A stretch of DNA of 64,000 nt from Aminobacter carboxidus. GTDB lineage: Bacteria > Pseudomonadota > Alphaproteobacteria > Rhizobiales > Rhizobiaceae. Shown piece after piece: positions 25,919 through 34,559 of this stretch. The first letter of the stretch is position 1. Each line of letters starts with the position of its first letter. The stretch is from positions 744,001 to 808,000 of the forward strand of contig NZ_JACZEP010000002.1 in assembly GCF_014863355.1 (NCBI RefSeq), read 5' to 3'. The notes below the pieces were generated by a model. It was not told where the DNA came from, searched no databases, and worked only from the letters and a program-made list of their open reading frames with translations. Position numbers and translations under genes: made by a program.

Positions 25919-27907
25919 CTATGCCTGAAGCCGTGCCGTGGCTGCCTTTGCGGCGGCCTCGGCGGTGATGCCGAAATGCTTGTAGAGCTCTTCGATCGGG
26001 GCGCTGGCGCCGAAGCCGTGCATGCCGATGAAGATGCCGTCGCTGCCGATGAAGCTGTCCCAGCCCATGCGAATGCCGGCCTCGATGGCGACCTTGACCT
26101 TGGCATTGCCGATCATCGCCTTGCGGTATTCGGGGCTTTGCTGTTCGAACAGCTCGAAGGCGGGAACCGACACGACGCGGGTCGGATGGCCGGCGGCCTG
26201 CAGCAGCTTGCGGGCATCGAGCGCGATCTCGACCTCGGAGCCGGTGGCGAAGATGGTGACTTCGGCATCGCCGTCGGCGGTGGCGAGTTCATAGGCGCCG
26301 TAGCCGCAGAGGTTTTCCTCGACATATTCGGTGCGCACCGCCGGCAGGTTCTGGCGGGTAAGCGCCAGCGTCGACGGGGTGGCGCGGTTTTCAAGCGTCA
26401 GCTGCCAGCACTCGGCGGCTTCCATGGCATCAGCCGGGCGGAAGACGATGTGGTTGGGGATGGCGCGCAGGGCTGCCAGGTGCTCGACCGGCTGGTGGGT
26501 CGGGCCGTCTTCGCCGAGACCGATCGAATCGTGGGTCATGACGAAGCCGACGCGGATGCCCATCAGGGACGCCAGGCGCATGGCCGGGCGGGCATAGTCG
26601 GAGAAGCACAGGAAGGTGCCGGAGTAGGGGATGACGCCGCCATGCAGCGCCATGCCGTTCATCGCAGCGCACATGCCGAGTTCGCGGATGCCGTAATGGA
26701 CGAAGCGCTGGCCGTAGTCCTCAGCCGAGATCGGCTTGGTCTGGCTGGTCTTGGTGTTGTTTGAGCCGGTCAGGTCGGCTGAGCCGCCGATGGTCTCGGG
26801 CACGACGCCGTTGATGACCTCGAGCGCCATTTCCGACGACTTGCGGGTCGCGACCTTCGGCTTGTCGGCGGCGAGCTTCTTTTTGTAGTCGGCAATCGCG
26901 GCATCGAAGCCGGCCGGCAGGTCGCCGCGCATGCGGCGCTCGAACTCGCCACGGATTTCGGTCTCGGTCTCGCCGAGGCGCTTTTCCCAGTCGTTGCGCT
27001 TCTTGGCCGAGTTGAGGCCGGCGAGGCGCCATGCGTCGAGGATGTCGGAGGGAATCTCGAAGGCCGGGTATTCCCAGCCGAGCGCCTTGCGGGTGGCTTC
27101 GATCTCGGCAGCGCCAAGCGGCGAACCGTGGACCTTGTTGGTGCCGGCCTTGGCCGGCGAGCCGAAGCCGATGGTGGTCTTGGCGGCGATCATCGTCGGG
27201 CGGTCGGAACGCTTGGCGGCCTCGATGGCGCCGGCGATGGCTTCCGGGTCATGGCCGTCGATGGCCAGCGTGTTCCAGCCCGATGCGGCGAAACGGGCGA
27301 GCTGGTCGGTCGAGTCGGCAAGCGAGATCGGGCCGTCGATCGAAATGTTGTTGTGGTCCCAGAAGACGACCAGCTTGTTGAGCTTGAGGTGACCGGCAAA
27401 AGACAGCGCCTCCTGCGAGATGCCTTCCATCAGGCAACCGTCGCCGGCGAGCACGTAGGTGTAATGGTCGACGAGCTTGTCGCCGAACTGGGCATTCATG
27501 ATGCGTTCGGCGAGCGCCATGCCGACCGCGTTGGCGAGACCCTGGCCGAGCGGGCCGGTGGTCGTCTCGATGCCGGCGGCGTGGCCGTATTCGGGGTGGC
27601 CGGCGGTCTTGGAGCCGAGCTGGCGGAAATTCTTGATCTGCTCGATGGTCATGTCCTCGTAGCCCGACAAATAGAGCAGCGAGTAGAGCAGCATCGAGCC
27701 ATGGCCGGCCGAAAGCACGAAGCGGTCGCGGTCGTGCCAGTTCGGGTTGGCCGGGTCATGCTTGAGGAAGCGGGTGTAGAGCACGGTGGCGATGTCGGCG
27801 GCGCCCATCGGCAGGCCGGGATGGCCGGAGTTGGCCTTCTCGACGGCATCCATGGACAAAAAGCGGATCGCATTGGCCATCCGGTCGTGTTTTTCGCGCG
27901 AGGACAT
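25919..27907 (-). CDS. tkt: Transketolase
   Basis: 662 residues. Thiamine-diphosphate enzyme with the family motifs [33 protein letters not shown] with the TPP/metal site, and the C-terminal half [19 protein letters not shown] and [18 protein letters not shown]. Pentose-phosphate and Calvin-type carbon shuffling. The ATG at 27905-27907 follows GGGAGGGACG; the extension to 28036 is not supported. It leads the tkt-gap pair and is divergent from DUF4164-zapA. Confidence 0.96.
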   Translation of the reverse strand: MSSREKHDRMANAIRFLSMDAVEKANSGHPGLPMGAADIATVLYTRFLKHDPANPNWHDRDRFVLSAGHGSMLLYSLLYLSGYEDMTIEQIKNFRQLGSKTAGHPEYGHAAGIETTTGPLGQGLANAVGMALAERIMNAQFGDKLVDHYTYVLAGDGCLMEGISQEALSFAGHLKLNKLVVFWDHNNISIDGPISLADSTDQLARFAASGWNTLAIDGHDPEAIAGAIEAAKRSDRPTMIAAKTTIGFGSPAKAGTNKVHGSPLGAAEIEATRKALGWEYPAFEIPSDILDAWRLAGLNSAKKRNDWEKRLGETETEIRGEFERRMRGDLPAGFDAAIADYKKKLAADKPKVATRKSSEMALEVINGVVPETIGGSADLTGSNNTKTSQTKPISAEDYGQRFVHYGIRELGMCAAMNGMALHGGVIPYSGTFLCFSDYARPAMRLASLMGIRVGFVMTHDSIGLGEDGPTHQPVEHLAALRAIPNHIVFRPADAMEAAECWQLTLENRATPSTLALTRQNLPAVRTEYVEENLCGYGAYELATADGDAEVTIFATGSEVEIALDARKLLQAAGHPTRVVSVPAFELFEQQSPEYRKAMIGNAKVKVAIEAGIRMGWDSFIGSDGIFIGMHGFGASAPIEELYKHFGITAEAAAKAATARLQA

Positions 27908-28191
27908 CGTCCCTCCCATAAGCCGTGGAAACTGGGGCCGATGGGAGCCCCGGAAAAGTGCGCGACACATAGCAGGCACAGGGCTTGAGTCAATAAATCG
28001 GTGCGTTTTCGCCACCGCATTGCGGCGCCAAGTCACGCCTCAGCCACTTTCCTGTGTCGGGCTGGACACGCTTAATGGGGGAAAGACAAAACAGCTTTGT
28101 TGACGCTTCCTTCAACCGGTGCCTAATGTTTCAGTGATAACGCGTTCAGAAACGTGCGCGATTCGGTGATGGGCGAGGGTCTACGGGAGCC

Positions 28192-28464
28192 ATGACCGGG
28201 GATACGACACTCAGAGAAGTCATTGGCCGGCTAGGCAAGGCGATCGATACGCTTGAGGGCGCGGTCGCCGCACGGCTCGAACATGAGCAGGATTACGGCG
28301 AAGCCGAAGCCGAGGTCCAGCGCATGAATGCCGATCGGGCGCGCCTGGCGCAGGAGCTCGACAATTCCGAGGCCCGCGCCGAACGGCTGGAAGAAGCCAA
28401 CAAGGAAGTCTCGCGGCGGCTCGTGACGGCGATGGAGACCATCCGCGCCGTGCTGGACAGGTAG
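28192..28464 (+). CDS. DUF4164 coiled-coil protein
   Basis: 90 residues, almost entirely a coiled coil (LGKAIDTLEGAVAARLEHEQ through EANKEVSRRLVTAMETIRAVL), the DUF4164 pattern. In alphaproteobacteria this gene regularly precedes zapA, as here with one base between stop and the next ATG. A role beside ZapA in the divisome or as a ZapB-like partner is a reasonable guess, not shown by the sequence. Confidence 0.88.
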   Translation: MTGDTTLREVIGRLGKAIDTLEGAVAARLEHEQDYGEAEAEVQRMNADRARLAQELDNSEARAERLEEANKEVSRRLVTAMETIRAVLDR

Positions 28465-28471
28465 GATGGAG

Positions 28472-28834
28472 ATGGCGCAAGTCACCGTTACCATCGATGG
28501 CAAGCAATACCGCATGGCCTGTGACGAGGGGCAGGAAGAGCACCTCATCGACCTCGCCAGCCGCTTCGACCGCTATGTGCTGCACCTCAAGGACTCGTTC
28601 GGCGAGATCGGCGACCAGCGCCTGACCGTCATGGCCGGCATCATGGTGATGGACGAGCTGTCGGAACTGCAGAAGCGCGTCAAGGGCATGGAAACCGAGG
28701 TCCTGACGCTGCGCAAGACGCGCGACGACGCGCTGACCAAGGCCGACAAGAACGATGCCGCGCTGACCGGCGCGCTGGGCTCGCTGGCCGAGCGCATGGA
28801 ACAGATGGCGCTGAGCCTGACCAAGAAAGTTTAG
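28472..28834 (+). CDS. zapA: Cell division protein ZapA
   Basis: 120 residues: MAQVTVTIDGKQYRMACDEG, EEHLIDLASRFDRYV, IGDQRLTVMAGIMVMDEL and a C-terminal helix, the ZapA pattern. ZapA binds and cross-links FtsZ filaments at mid-cell. Of two in-frame ATGs (28466, 28472) the second is preferred because GGATGGAG sits before it. The terminator at 28877 follows; it belongs to a duplicated copy of the rpoH 3' end. Confidence 0.92.
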   Translation: MAQVTVTIDGKQYRMACDEGQEEHLIDLASRFDRYVLHLKDSFGEIGDQRLTVMAGIMVMDELSELQKRVKGMETEVLTLRKTRDDALTKADKNDAALTGALGSLAERMEQMALSLTKKV

Positions 28835-28876
28835 GGACGGGCCTTCATCTTCGAGGGGAGGATGGAGACCGAAAAG

Positions 28877-28975
28877 AAAAACGCGCCGGTTTTGCCGGCG
28901 CGTTTTTTGTTCGGTGAAGCTGTCAGTCTCAGGCGTCGATGGTGCGGAGCGCCTGGGCCTGCTTCTTGGCTGCGG
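28877..28975 (-). pseudogene. Partial duplicate of rpoH 3' end with terminator
   Basis: 99 bp that repeat 29314-29412 (the rpoH terminator plus its last codons) with only two mismatches, 437 bp away in direct orientation. The copy contains the hairpin ACGCGCCGG/CCGGCGCGT with T runs on both sides, so it can serve as the terminator of zapA. Similarity stops sharply after GGCTGCGG. A short remnant of the sigma-factor reading frame, not a gene. Confidence 0.9.
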
Positions 28976-29063
28976 GGCTGGTGCGGTCACCGCCTATTGG
29001 CGGCTCCGCGAGGGTTGCATTCAAGAGGCAATCTGGCGCCGTCGCCGATTTTGCAACCGTAAC

Positions 29064-29238
29064 GGCATGGATCCCCGGGATCTCCGCCGCGCGCTGCGCT
29101 CGCGCTCCGACCCGAGGATGACGGAAGCCATGATCTGCGCGCTAATCGCCGACGTTCGCGATTGGTCGAGACGCCCCCCATCTCGTCATCCTCGTGCCCG
29201 TAGCGGCGAAGCTGCGAAGGGTCACGGGGATCCATGCC
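29064..29238. mobile_element. MITE-like element with 14-bp terminal inverted repeats
   Basis: 175 bp bounded by GGCATGGATCCCCG (29064-29077) and its exact complement (29225-29238). Just inside lie GAGGATGAC and GTCATCCTC as a second matching pair. No transposase frame fits in it. It lies between the two copies of the rpoH 3' end. Elements of this GGATCCCCG-ended kind occur in rhizobial genomes; that it is mobile is inference. Confidence 0.7.
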
Positions 29239-29313
29239 TCAACGCGGCCGTTGATCTGACGGTGCCGGTTTGAGTTGGCAGCCACACCCAATGGCGTAAT
29301 CATGCCAAAACGC

Positions 29314-29345
29314 AAAAACGCGCCGGTTTTGCCGGCGCGTTTTTT
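29314..29345 (-). terminator. rpoH terminator (bidirectional)
   Basis: Stem ACGCGCCGG (29318-29326) / CCGGCGCGT (29332-29340) with A5 before and T5 after, 21 bp beyond the rpoH stop codon. Confidence 0.9.
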
Positions 29346-29365
29346 GTTCGGTGAGACTGTCAGTC

Positions 29366-30265
29366 TCAGGCGTCGATGGTGCGGAGCGCCTGGGCCTGCT
29401 TCTTGGCTGCGGCCTTGACCGCATCCTGGACCTTTTCGAAAGCACGAACCTCGATCTGGCGGACGCGCTCGCGCGAGATGTCGAACTCGGACGAAAGCTC
29501 TTCCAGCGTCAGCGGCTCGTCGGAAAGACGGCGCGCCTCGAAGATGCGCTTTTCGCGGTCGTTGAGCACCGACATGGCGCTCGCCAGCATGCCGCGGCGG
29601 TTGTCGAGCTCGTCCTGCTCGATGAGCATGGTTTCCTGGCTGTCATGGTCGTCGACAAGCCAGTCCTGCCACTCGCCCGACTCGCCTTCGCTGGCGCGGA
29701 TCGGCGCGTTGAGCGAAGCGTCGCCCGACAGGCGGCGGTTCATCGACACCACTTCAGCCTCGGAGACGTTGAGGCGGGTGGCGATCTCGGTGATGTGCTC
29801 GGGCTTCAGGTCGCCGTCGTCGAGCGCCTGGATCTTGCCCTTGACCTTGCGCAGGTTGAAGAACAGGCGCTTCTGGTTGGCGGTGGTGCCCATCTTGACC
29901 AGCGACCACGAGCGCAGGATGTACTCCTGGATCGAGGCCTTGATCCACCACATGGCATAGGTGGCGAGACGGAAACCACGCTCCGGCTCGAATTTCTTGA
30001 CGGCCTGCATCAGGCCGACATTGCCTTCCGAGATGACCTCGCCGATCGGCAGGCCATAGCCGCGATAGCCCATGGCGATCTTGGCCACGAGACGCAGATG
30101 GCTGGTGACCAGCTTGTGGGCGGCCGAGGTGTCCTCATGCTCGTTGTACCGCTTGGCGAGCATGTACTCTTCCTGCGGCTGGAGCATCGGAAAGCGGCGG
30201 ATTTCTTCCAGGTAGCGGCTGAGGCCGCCTTCGCCGGAGACGATACTAGGTAGTGACTGGGCCAT
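29366..30265 (-). CDS. rpoH: RNA polymerase heat-shock sigma factor RpoH
   Basis: 299 residues of the sigma-32 family. Region 2 is LVTSHLRLVAKIAMGYRGYG with GLPIGEVISEGNVGLMQAV and RLATYAMWWIKASIQEYILR; the RpoH box is QKRLFFNLRKVK; region 4.2 is LEELSSEFDISRERVRQIEV. Directs heat-shock and envelope-stress transcription. The ATG at 30263-30265 (MAQSLPSIV) is chosen. Rhizobia often have two or three rpoH genes; whether this is rpoH1 cannot be told here. Confidence 0.96.
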   Translation of the reverse strand: MAQSLPSIVSGEGGLSRYLEEIRRFPMLQPQEEYMLAKRYNEHEDTSAAHKLVTSHLRLVAKIAMGYRGYGLPIGEVISEGNVGLMQAVKKFEPERGFRLATYAMWWIKASIQEYILRSWSLVKMGTTANQKRLFFNLRKVKGKIQALDDGDLKPEHITEIATRLNVSEAEVVSMNRRLSGDASLNAPIRASEGESGEWQDWLVDDHDSQETMLIEQDELDNRRGMLASAMSVLNDREKRIFEARRLSDEPLTLEELSSEFDISRERVRQIEVRAFEKVQDAVKAAAKKQAQALRTIDA

Positions 30266-30451
30266 AAAGCGCCCTCCCTCTTCACGAGAAATGCTCCCTG
30301 ATCCAGGCGAGCATGTGGCGCGGCTGCCGAATGCCTGTCGCGCCATGGAGTCTTATACAGGAACAAAACCAGAAAAGACACGATTTGTTCAACGCGAAAC
30401 AGAGTGTCACGCCTAAGTGAACAATACGAGTCAGGTTTTCTGATCGAAGGT

Positions 30452-31480
30452 TCAGAGATTGCGAAAGCCTTCGACCAATTCCCCCATGTCGCGAGGCAAG
30501 GGTGCCTCGAACCGCATGATCAGATGGGTAGCCGGATGGCGAAATGCAAGAAGGCGGGCATGCAAAGCCTGGCGCGGAAACGCCTTGACGTTCGACTTGA
30601 GCGGTTCGGGCAAGCGGTTCGACTTGGTGCGGAAAGCCTGGCCGTAATCGGGGTCGCCGAGGACCGGGTGGCCGATATGGGCCATGTGGACGCGGATCTG
30701 GTGGGTGCGGCCGGTTTCGAGTCGGCACTCGACCAGGCTGGCGGCGGCAAATTCGCCTTGCTCGGAGCCGAAACGCTCCAGCACGGTGAAATGGGTGATG
30801 GCGTGGCGGGCGTCGTCGCGGTGCTCCGGCACCACGGCGCGGCGGACGCGGTCGGCATGGCGGCCGAGCGGGGCGTCGATCGTCCCGGTCATGCGCTGCG
30901 GGAAGCCCCAGACGAGCGCATCATAGGCGCGTTCGAGGTCGCCGGTGCGGCCGTGATCGGCGAAGGCCTCGGACAGCGACTTGTGGGCGCGGTCGGTCTT
31001 GGCAACGACCATGACGCCTGAGGTTTCCTTGTCGAGGCGGTGGACGATGCCCGGCCGCTTGACGCCGCCAATGCCCGACAGGCTATCGCCGCAATGATGG
31101 ATCAGCGCGTTGACCAGCGTCCCGGTCCAGTTGCCGGCACCGGGATGAACGACAAGGCCGGCCGGCTTGTTGATGACGATCAGCTCGTCGTCCTCATAAA
31201 GGATGTCGAGCGGGATCGCCTCGCCCTCGGGATCGGCCGGTTCGGGTTCGGGCATGTCGATGGCAATCTGGTCGCCCGGGGCGAGCTTGCGCTTGGCCTC
31301 GCTGACGACGTTGCCGCCAACACGTACGGCACCTTGCTTGATCAGCGCCTGGACGCGGCTGCGCGACAGATCGGGCGCGAGGCGGCCGGCCAGCCACTGG
31401 TCGAGCCGCAGGCCTGCGGCATCGGCGTCGGCCTCGAGCACTATCAAAGTGCCTGTCGCTTCGCTATCTGATGCGCTCAT
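30452..31480 (-). CDS. rluD: RluA-family 23S rRNA pseudouridine synthase
   Basis: 342 residues. An N-terminal S4 RNA-binding domain (about 25-85, LDQWLAGRLAPDLSRSRVQALI) precedes the catalytic domain with VHPGAGNWTGTLVNAL and the active-site HRLDKETSGVMVVAK, whose Asp is catalytic. The C-terminal GRTHQIRVHMAHIGHPVLGD completes the pattern. Architecture fits RluD (23S rRNA stem-loop 69), though RluC-like specificity cannot be excluded. Divergent from the next gene with only 23 bp between the ATGs. Confidence 0.92.
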   Translation of the reverse strand: MSASDSEATGTLIVLEADADAAGLRLDQWLAGRLAPDLSRSRVQALIKQGAVRVGGNVVSEAKRKLAPGDQIAIDMPEPEPADPEGEAIPLDILYEDDELIVINKPAGLVVHPGAGNWTGTLVNALIHHCGDSLSGIGGVKRPGIVHRLDKETSGVMVVAKTDRAHKSLSEAFADHGRTGDLERAYDALVWGFPQRMTGTIDAPLGRHADRVRRAVVPEHRDDARHAITHFTVLERFGSEQGEFAAASLVECRLETGRTHQIRVHMAHIGHPVLGDPDYGQAFRTKSNRLPEPLKSNVKAFPRQALHARLLAFRHPATHLIMRFEAPLPRDMGELVEGFRNL

Positions 31481-31503
31481 AACAATTGTTCCGGAAGTTT
31501 GAC

Positions 31504-31884
31504 ATGTCTCGGCCCGCCATCGAAGAAGAAGACAAGCCGCTCGACCCATCGGTTGAGCGCGTCCGCAGGAAACTCGTCCGCTTCTTCATCATCAATATAG
31601 GGCTGTTGTTGATTGCCCTTATGGCCGTCCTCGGCGGCGTTGTCTACAAATCGCGGACGCCGGAGACAGTTGCACCGGTGGCGAGCGGCGATATCCAGGT
31701 GCCGGCGGGCGGCCAGATCAGCGGTGAGATCGTGTTGCCGGTGGGCGCCAAGATCATGTCGCAGGCGCTGTCGGGCAACCGCATCTCGATCGATGCCGAG
31801 CTCGTCGACGGCAGCCGGACCATCTTCCTCTACGACATCGCCGAGCGCCGCCTGATCGGCCAGTTCCAGGTCCGCAACAAGTGA
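31504..31884 (+). CDS. Single-span membrane/periplasmic protein
   Basis: 126 residues: a polar N-terminus (MSRPAIEEEDKPLDPSVERV), one membrane helix (about 26-48, FFIINIGLLLIALMAVLGGV) and a periplasmic beta-rich domain (VGAKIMSQALSGNRISIDAEL...). No family is recognised. CGGAAG lies before the ATG at 31504. The stop codon overlaps the GTG of the following VOC gene, so the two are coupled. Confidence 0.8.
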   Translation: MSRPAIEEEDKPLDPSVERVRRKLVRFFIINIGLLLIALMAVLGGVVYKSRTPETVAPVASGDIQVPAGGQISGEIVLPVGAKIMSQALSGNRISIDAELVDGSRTIFLYDIAERRLIGQFQVRNK

Positions 31885-32288
31885 GCGACTTCGCCGCTTC
31901 GCGCCGCGTCGCCACGATCTCCGTCGTTGTCGCCGACTACGACCAGGCGATCGCCTGGTATGTCGAAAAGCTCGGCTTCGTGCTTGTCGAGGATGTCGAC
32001 CTCGGCGGCGGCAAGCGCTGGGTGACGGTCGAGCCCGGCGGTGGCAAGGGCGCGAGGCTCTTGCTCGCCAGGGCGGATGGCGACAGGCAGACGGCTGCCA
32101 TCGGCAACCAGACCGGCGGCCGCGTCTTCCTGTTTCTCGAGACCGATGATTTCGCCCGCGACCATGCGCTGATGCTGGCGAACGGCGTCGAATTCCGCGA
32201 GGCGCCACGTAACGAAGCCTATGGCACTGTCGCGGTGTTCGCCGATATCCACGGCAATCTGTGGGATCTGCTCGAACCGAAGCGTTGA
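31881..32288 (+). CDS. VOC family protein (glyoxalase-like)
   Basis: 135 residues in one VOC module: RVATISVVVADYDQAIAWYVEKLGF, then DLGGGKRWVTVEPGG, VFLFLETDDFARDHAL, and the ending VAVFADIHGNLWDLLEP with the Glu of the metal site. Likely a metal-dependent lyase, dioxygenase or resistance-type protein; the substrate is unknown. It starts with GTG (31881-31883) overlapping the previous stop (GTGA). Confidence 0.9.
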   Translation: MSDFAASRRVATISVVVADYDQAIAWYVEKLGFVLVEDVDLGGGKRWVTVEPGGGKGARLLLARADGDRQTAAIGNQTGGRVFLFLETDDFARDHALMLANGVEFREAPRNEAYGTVAVFADIHGNLWDLLEPKR

Positions 32289-32377
32289 TGCCCCTGCGGC
32301 AGCAAGCCCGGGCGCAAATAACGCCTTTGGGCCTGTTGCTTTTTCGAAATCGCCAGCCTATATCGCCGATCTCGGCT

Positions 32378-32452
32378 GCGCCCATCGTCTAGCGGTCAGG
32401 ACACCGCCCTCTCACGGCGGGAACAGGGGTTCGATTCCCCTTGGGCGTACCA
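32378..32452 (+). tRNA. tRNA-Glu (CTC)
   Basis: 75 nt including an encoded CCA (32450-32452). Acceptor GCGCCCA pairs with TGGGCGT, the D arm contains TAGCGGTCAGGA, the anticodon stem CCGCC/GGCGG encloses CTCTCAC with anticodon CTC, and the T arm is GGGGTTCGATTCCCC. The following 9 kb has an accessory character, and tRNA genes often serve as integration sites; no second copy of the tRNA 3' end was found. Confidence 0.93.
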
Positions 32453-32605
32453 ACTATTTCAGGCACTTGGCCGAGCTACGGCAAACCCATCAAATAACAG
32501 TCAAATAAGTGCTTTGGCGGGACGTCGCCTCCCCCTCGATCAGCCGCATGATCCAATCACGCAGATTGAGAAATTCGTTCGATGAACTCGACATGCCAAC
32601 GCGCC

Positions 32606-32962
32606 TTAGTTTCCTTCGAGGCCTCTCCACCCCACCGTTAGCTCCCCATTGAGAACGCGCAAGGCTTTGGAAAGGCGTGCGCGGCGCCTGCTGCGCTCTT
32701 TATGAAGCGTCAGGAAGTATCTGTTCCCGACAGCATCATTGAGATCTCGCAGCGTGACGTTCAACTCAAAACAGCGCTGCTTAAATTGATCGACCAAATG
32801 GTCCCCTCTGATCTTGTGGGGTTTGCGCGATCGATAGAGGCCTCTCTTCCATGCCGCCTCTCTTATGCAGCGGCGGCTCCTGCCGGGGAAGGCTTCCATA
32901 AGTTCCGGCCACGTTGCGGTTGGATACAAACGTCGGAGCCGGGTAATTGCCACGATGTCCAC
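32606..32962 (-). CDS. SANT/Myb-like DNA-binding-type protein
   Basis: 118 residues from a GTG at 32960-32962. The N-terminus (ITRLRRLYPTATWPELMEAF then PGRSRRCIREAAWKRGL) matches the three-helix SANT/Myb-like pattern with an aromatic-spaced core and a PGRS turn. The rest is basic and helical (RSRRRARLSKALRVL). No ribosome site is seen before the GTG. A similar motif in another frame directly upstream (32863-33150) suggests the two were one protein. Confidence 0.5.
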   Translation of the reverse strand: MDIVAITRLRRLYPTATWPELMEAFPGRSRRCIREAAWKRGLYRSRKPHKIRGDHLVDQFKQRCFELNVTLRDLNDAVGNRYFLTLHKERSRRRARLSKALRVLNGELTVGWRGLEGN

Positions 32963-33150
32963 GCGTCGAGCTTTTTGACCAACCCCAGCCTACGGCACTT
33001 CTGCTCTATTCCCTTCGCTGTTCGCGAAGGAAGAGCGCGCGTCAGCGCGTCTCCGTCATGTGACAGCCGCCTGCAAAGTTCCTCCTCTGCAGACGGGCGC
33101 AAATCCACCTGAGCGGCGGGCTGGCGCGCGCCTTCACACGAAATCGCCAT
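32863..33150 (-). pseudogene. Upstream SANT-like half, probably frameshifted
   Basis: Frame starting MAISCEGARQPAAQVDLRPS at 33148-33150. It carries AEEELCRRLSHDGDALTRAL then PSRTAKGIEQKCRRLGL, again a three-helix motif of the same layout as in the 32606-32962 frame. Similarity to the motif ends near KKLDA at about 32965, where the next frame begins. The remaining residues (GRNLWKPSPAGAAAA) look non-coding. A frameshift joining both is likely; overlapping genes are the alternative. Confidence 0.4.
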
Positions 33151-33393
33151 GATTGGTCGCCGGTGAAAAGATGCCGCGCTCGGACATCCAAGCCTGGGGC
33201 CCGCCTCTACTGGCGCGCGCACGTTGCGGGCTGCGCGCGCTGCCTTTGAGCGCGCCGCAAACGCTCACTTTTGATGAAGCCCGACAGTAACGTTTGATCA
33301 CGATCCCGTGAGGTTAGCCCCATAGATCGAAATAATGTGTTACACTTCGTGAATGCTCAATCTCGCAACAAACCAATGCGGAAGGAGCCCGAA

Positions 33394-33822
33394 ATGAATC
33401 AGGCAAACAATGACCGGAAGTCCTTGGATCAAAGGATTTCAGACTACAGGCCAAGCAAGAAGATTTTGGCTTGGTCAATTGTGATCAGCGCTATATTGAC
33501 CACGATATTTGGTTTCATTGCAGGAGGCTGGGTTACCGGCGGATCCGCCAGGCTCATGGCGACGGTGGCGGCGCGGGATGCCGTGGCGGAACTGGCCTCG
33601 ACGGAATGTGTGAACCGCTTTCTCGGTGGCACCGATGCGGCCCAACGACTGACCGACCTGAAAGCTCTCAGTTCCTGGCAACGAGATGACTTTGTCAAAG
33701 ACGGCGGCTGGAGCCAGTTCGGGTCGGAGGAAGTCGTGGGCGCTGCCGTGATGTGCGCTGACAAGCTCGCAGCCATGGACGGCGTGCCCGAAACGACGTC
33801 CTCGGCGGCGGTCGAAGGTTAG
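33394..33822 (+). CDS. Membrane-anchored hypothetical protein
   Basis: 142 residues. A polar N-terminus (MNQANNDRKSLDQRISDYRP) is followed by one membrane helix (ILAWSIVISAILTTIFGFIAGG) and a soluble part with two Cys residues (TECVNRFLGG and VMCADKLA). AAGGAGCCCGAA precedes the ATG at 33394. No family recognised. The next gene (DUF982) begins 21 bp after its stop. Confidence 0.75.
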   Translation: MNQANNDRKSLDQRISDYRPSKKILAWSIVISAILTTIFGFIAGGWVTGGSARLMATVAARDAVAELASTECVNRFLGGTDAAQRLTDLKALSSWQRDDFVKDGGWSQFGSEEVVGAAVMCADKLAAMDGVPETTSSAAVEG

Positions 33823-33843
33823 CCCCGCGCCGGGAGTTTGAAC

Positions 33844-34086
33844 ATGGACAAGGAATTCGACCCACCCGTGGTGATTGCACGCGAGAACCGAGCCGGCCGC
33901 AGGACGATTGCGTCCGCTTGGGAAGCGCTGGAGTGGTTGCGACTGCGAAGACCGGCTTGCACAGGCCCGCGATACCGTTCAGCCGTTCGCATATGTCGAG
34001 ATGTGCTCGATGGGCTGCGGGCTCCTCCGGACGCCCGCCGGGCCTTCATCTCAGCCGCCAGGGAGGTTGGCCGGCGCGTGTTCTGA
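33844..34086 (+). CDS. DUF982 domain protein (2 of 4)
   Basis: 80 residues with the family layout: PPVVIARENRAGRRTIASAW, then WLRLRRPACTGPRYRSAVRIC and the ending DARRAFISAAREVGRRVF, close to that of the copy at 18132. GGGAG lies ten bases before the ATG. Likely co-transcribed with the membrane protein before it and the small gene after it. Confidence 0.85.
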   Translation: MDKEFDPPVVIARENRAGRRTIASAWEALEWLRLRRPACTGPRYRSAVRICRDVLDGLRAPPDARRAFISAAREVGRRVF

Positions 34087-34111
34087 CGTGAAATGAAGGG
34101 GGTGGAGAGGG

Positions 34112-34315
34112 ATGAAGTATCGCGAAGTGCAGGAAAGGCTGAGGGTGGTTGGCATCGTCATGAGCAAGTCCCAGGGCCGAATACGCATCAACCACTTCGG
34201 CGCGACTGCGGAAACCGCGTATTTCACCTGTTGCCTCGAGGATGCGCTGAAAACGGGGCAGGCAATGGCCGAGCCAAGTGCACTGCCTGAAGTGTGGTGT
34301 GCGGAACGCACATAA
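34112..34315 (+). CDS. Small hypothetical protein (67 aa)
   Basis: 67 residues: MKYREVQERLRVVGIVMSKS, GRIRINHFGATAETAYFTC and a helical end. The short beta-then-helix layout recalls small conserved rhizobial proteins of unknown function. GGTGGAGAGGG precedes the ATG. Two strong hairpins follow immediately after its stop codon. Confidence 0.65.
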   Translation: MKYREVQERLRVVGIVMSKSQGRIRINHFGATAETAYFTCCLEDALKTGQAMAEPSALPEVWCAERT

Positions 34316-34317
34316 GA

Positions 34318-34395
34318 CTTCAGGAGATGGAAGGGCGGCAGGCGATCTCCTGAAGCGACCGCCCGGATCGGGAGGAATATCCGGGCGGTTTTTTT
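34318..34395 (+). ncRNA. Candidate structured RNA / double hairpin with terminator
   Basis: Two perfect 11-bp hairpins in a row. The first is CTTCAGGAGAT (34318-34328) / ATCTCCTGAAG (34345-34355). The second is ACCGCCCGGAT (34358-34368) / ATCCGGGCGGT (34379-34389) followed by T7. The second is a textbook terminator for the gene at 34112. The extra, equally strong first hairpin and a purine-rich loop CGGGAGGAAT suggest a stable 3' UTR-derived small RNA. Confidence 0.45.
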
Positions 34396-34423
34396 CCGAT
34401 GGGGATGACCGATGCCCTGAAGA

Positions 34424-34546
34424 ATGAACGGCAACAAGATCAGCGTGGCGATTGCCGAGGATGTGGCGCTCGTGATCGTCGCCGTGGTCTATGCACTGCA
34501 CAACGCTCTTCCGGCTGCGATGATGTGGCCGCATCTGCTGCAATAG
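34424..34546 (+). CDS. Small hydrophobic protein (40 aa)
   Basis: 40 residues, MNGNKISVAIAEDVALVIVA followed by VVYALHNALPAAMMWPHLLQ. Mostly one hydrophobic helix. No clear ribosome site. It lies 13 bp before the next small membrane gene, with which it may be coupled. Function unknown; a real protein is possible but unproven. Confidence 0.4.
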   Translation: MNGNKISVAIAEDVALVIVAVVYALHNALPAAMMWPHLLQ

Positions 34547-34559
34547 GAAGGAGAGCCGA

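Noticed and set aside
24830-26764. 644-residue open frame antisense to gap and tkt
   Set aside because: Low-complexity G/D/A/V composition and overlap with two clear enzymes.
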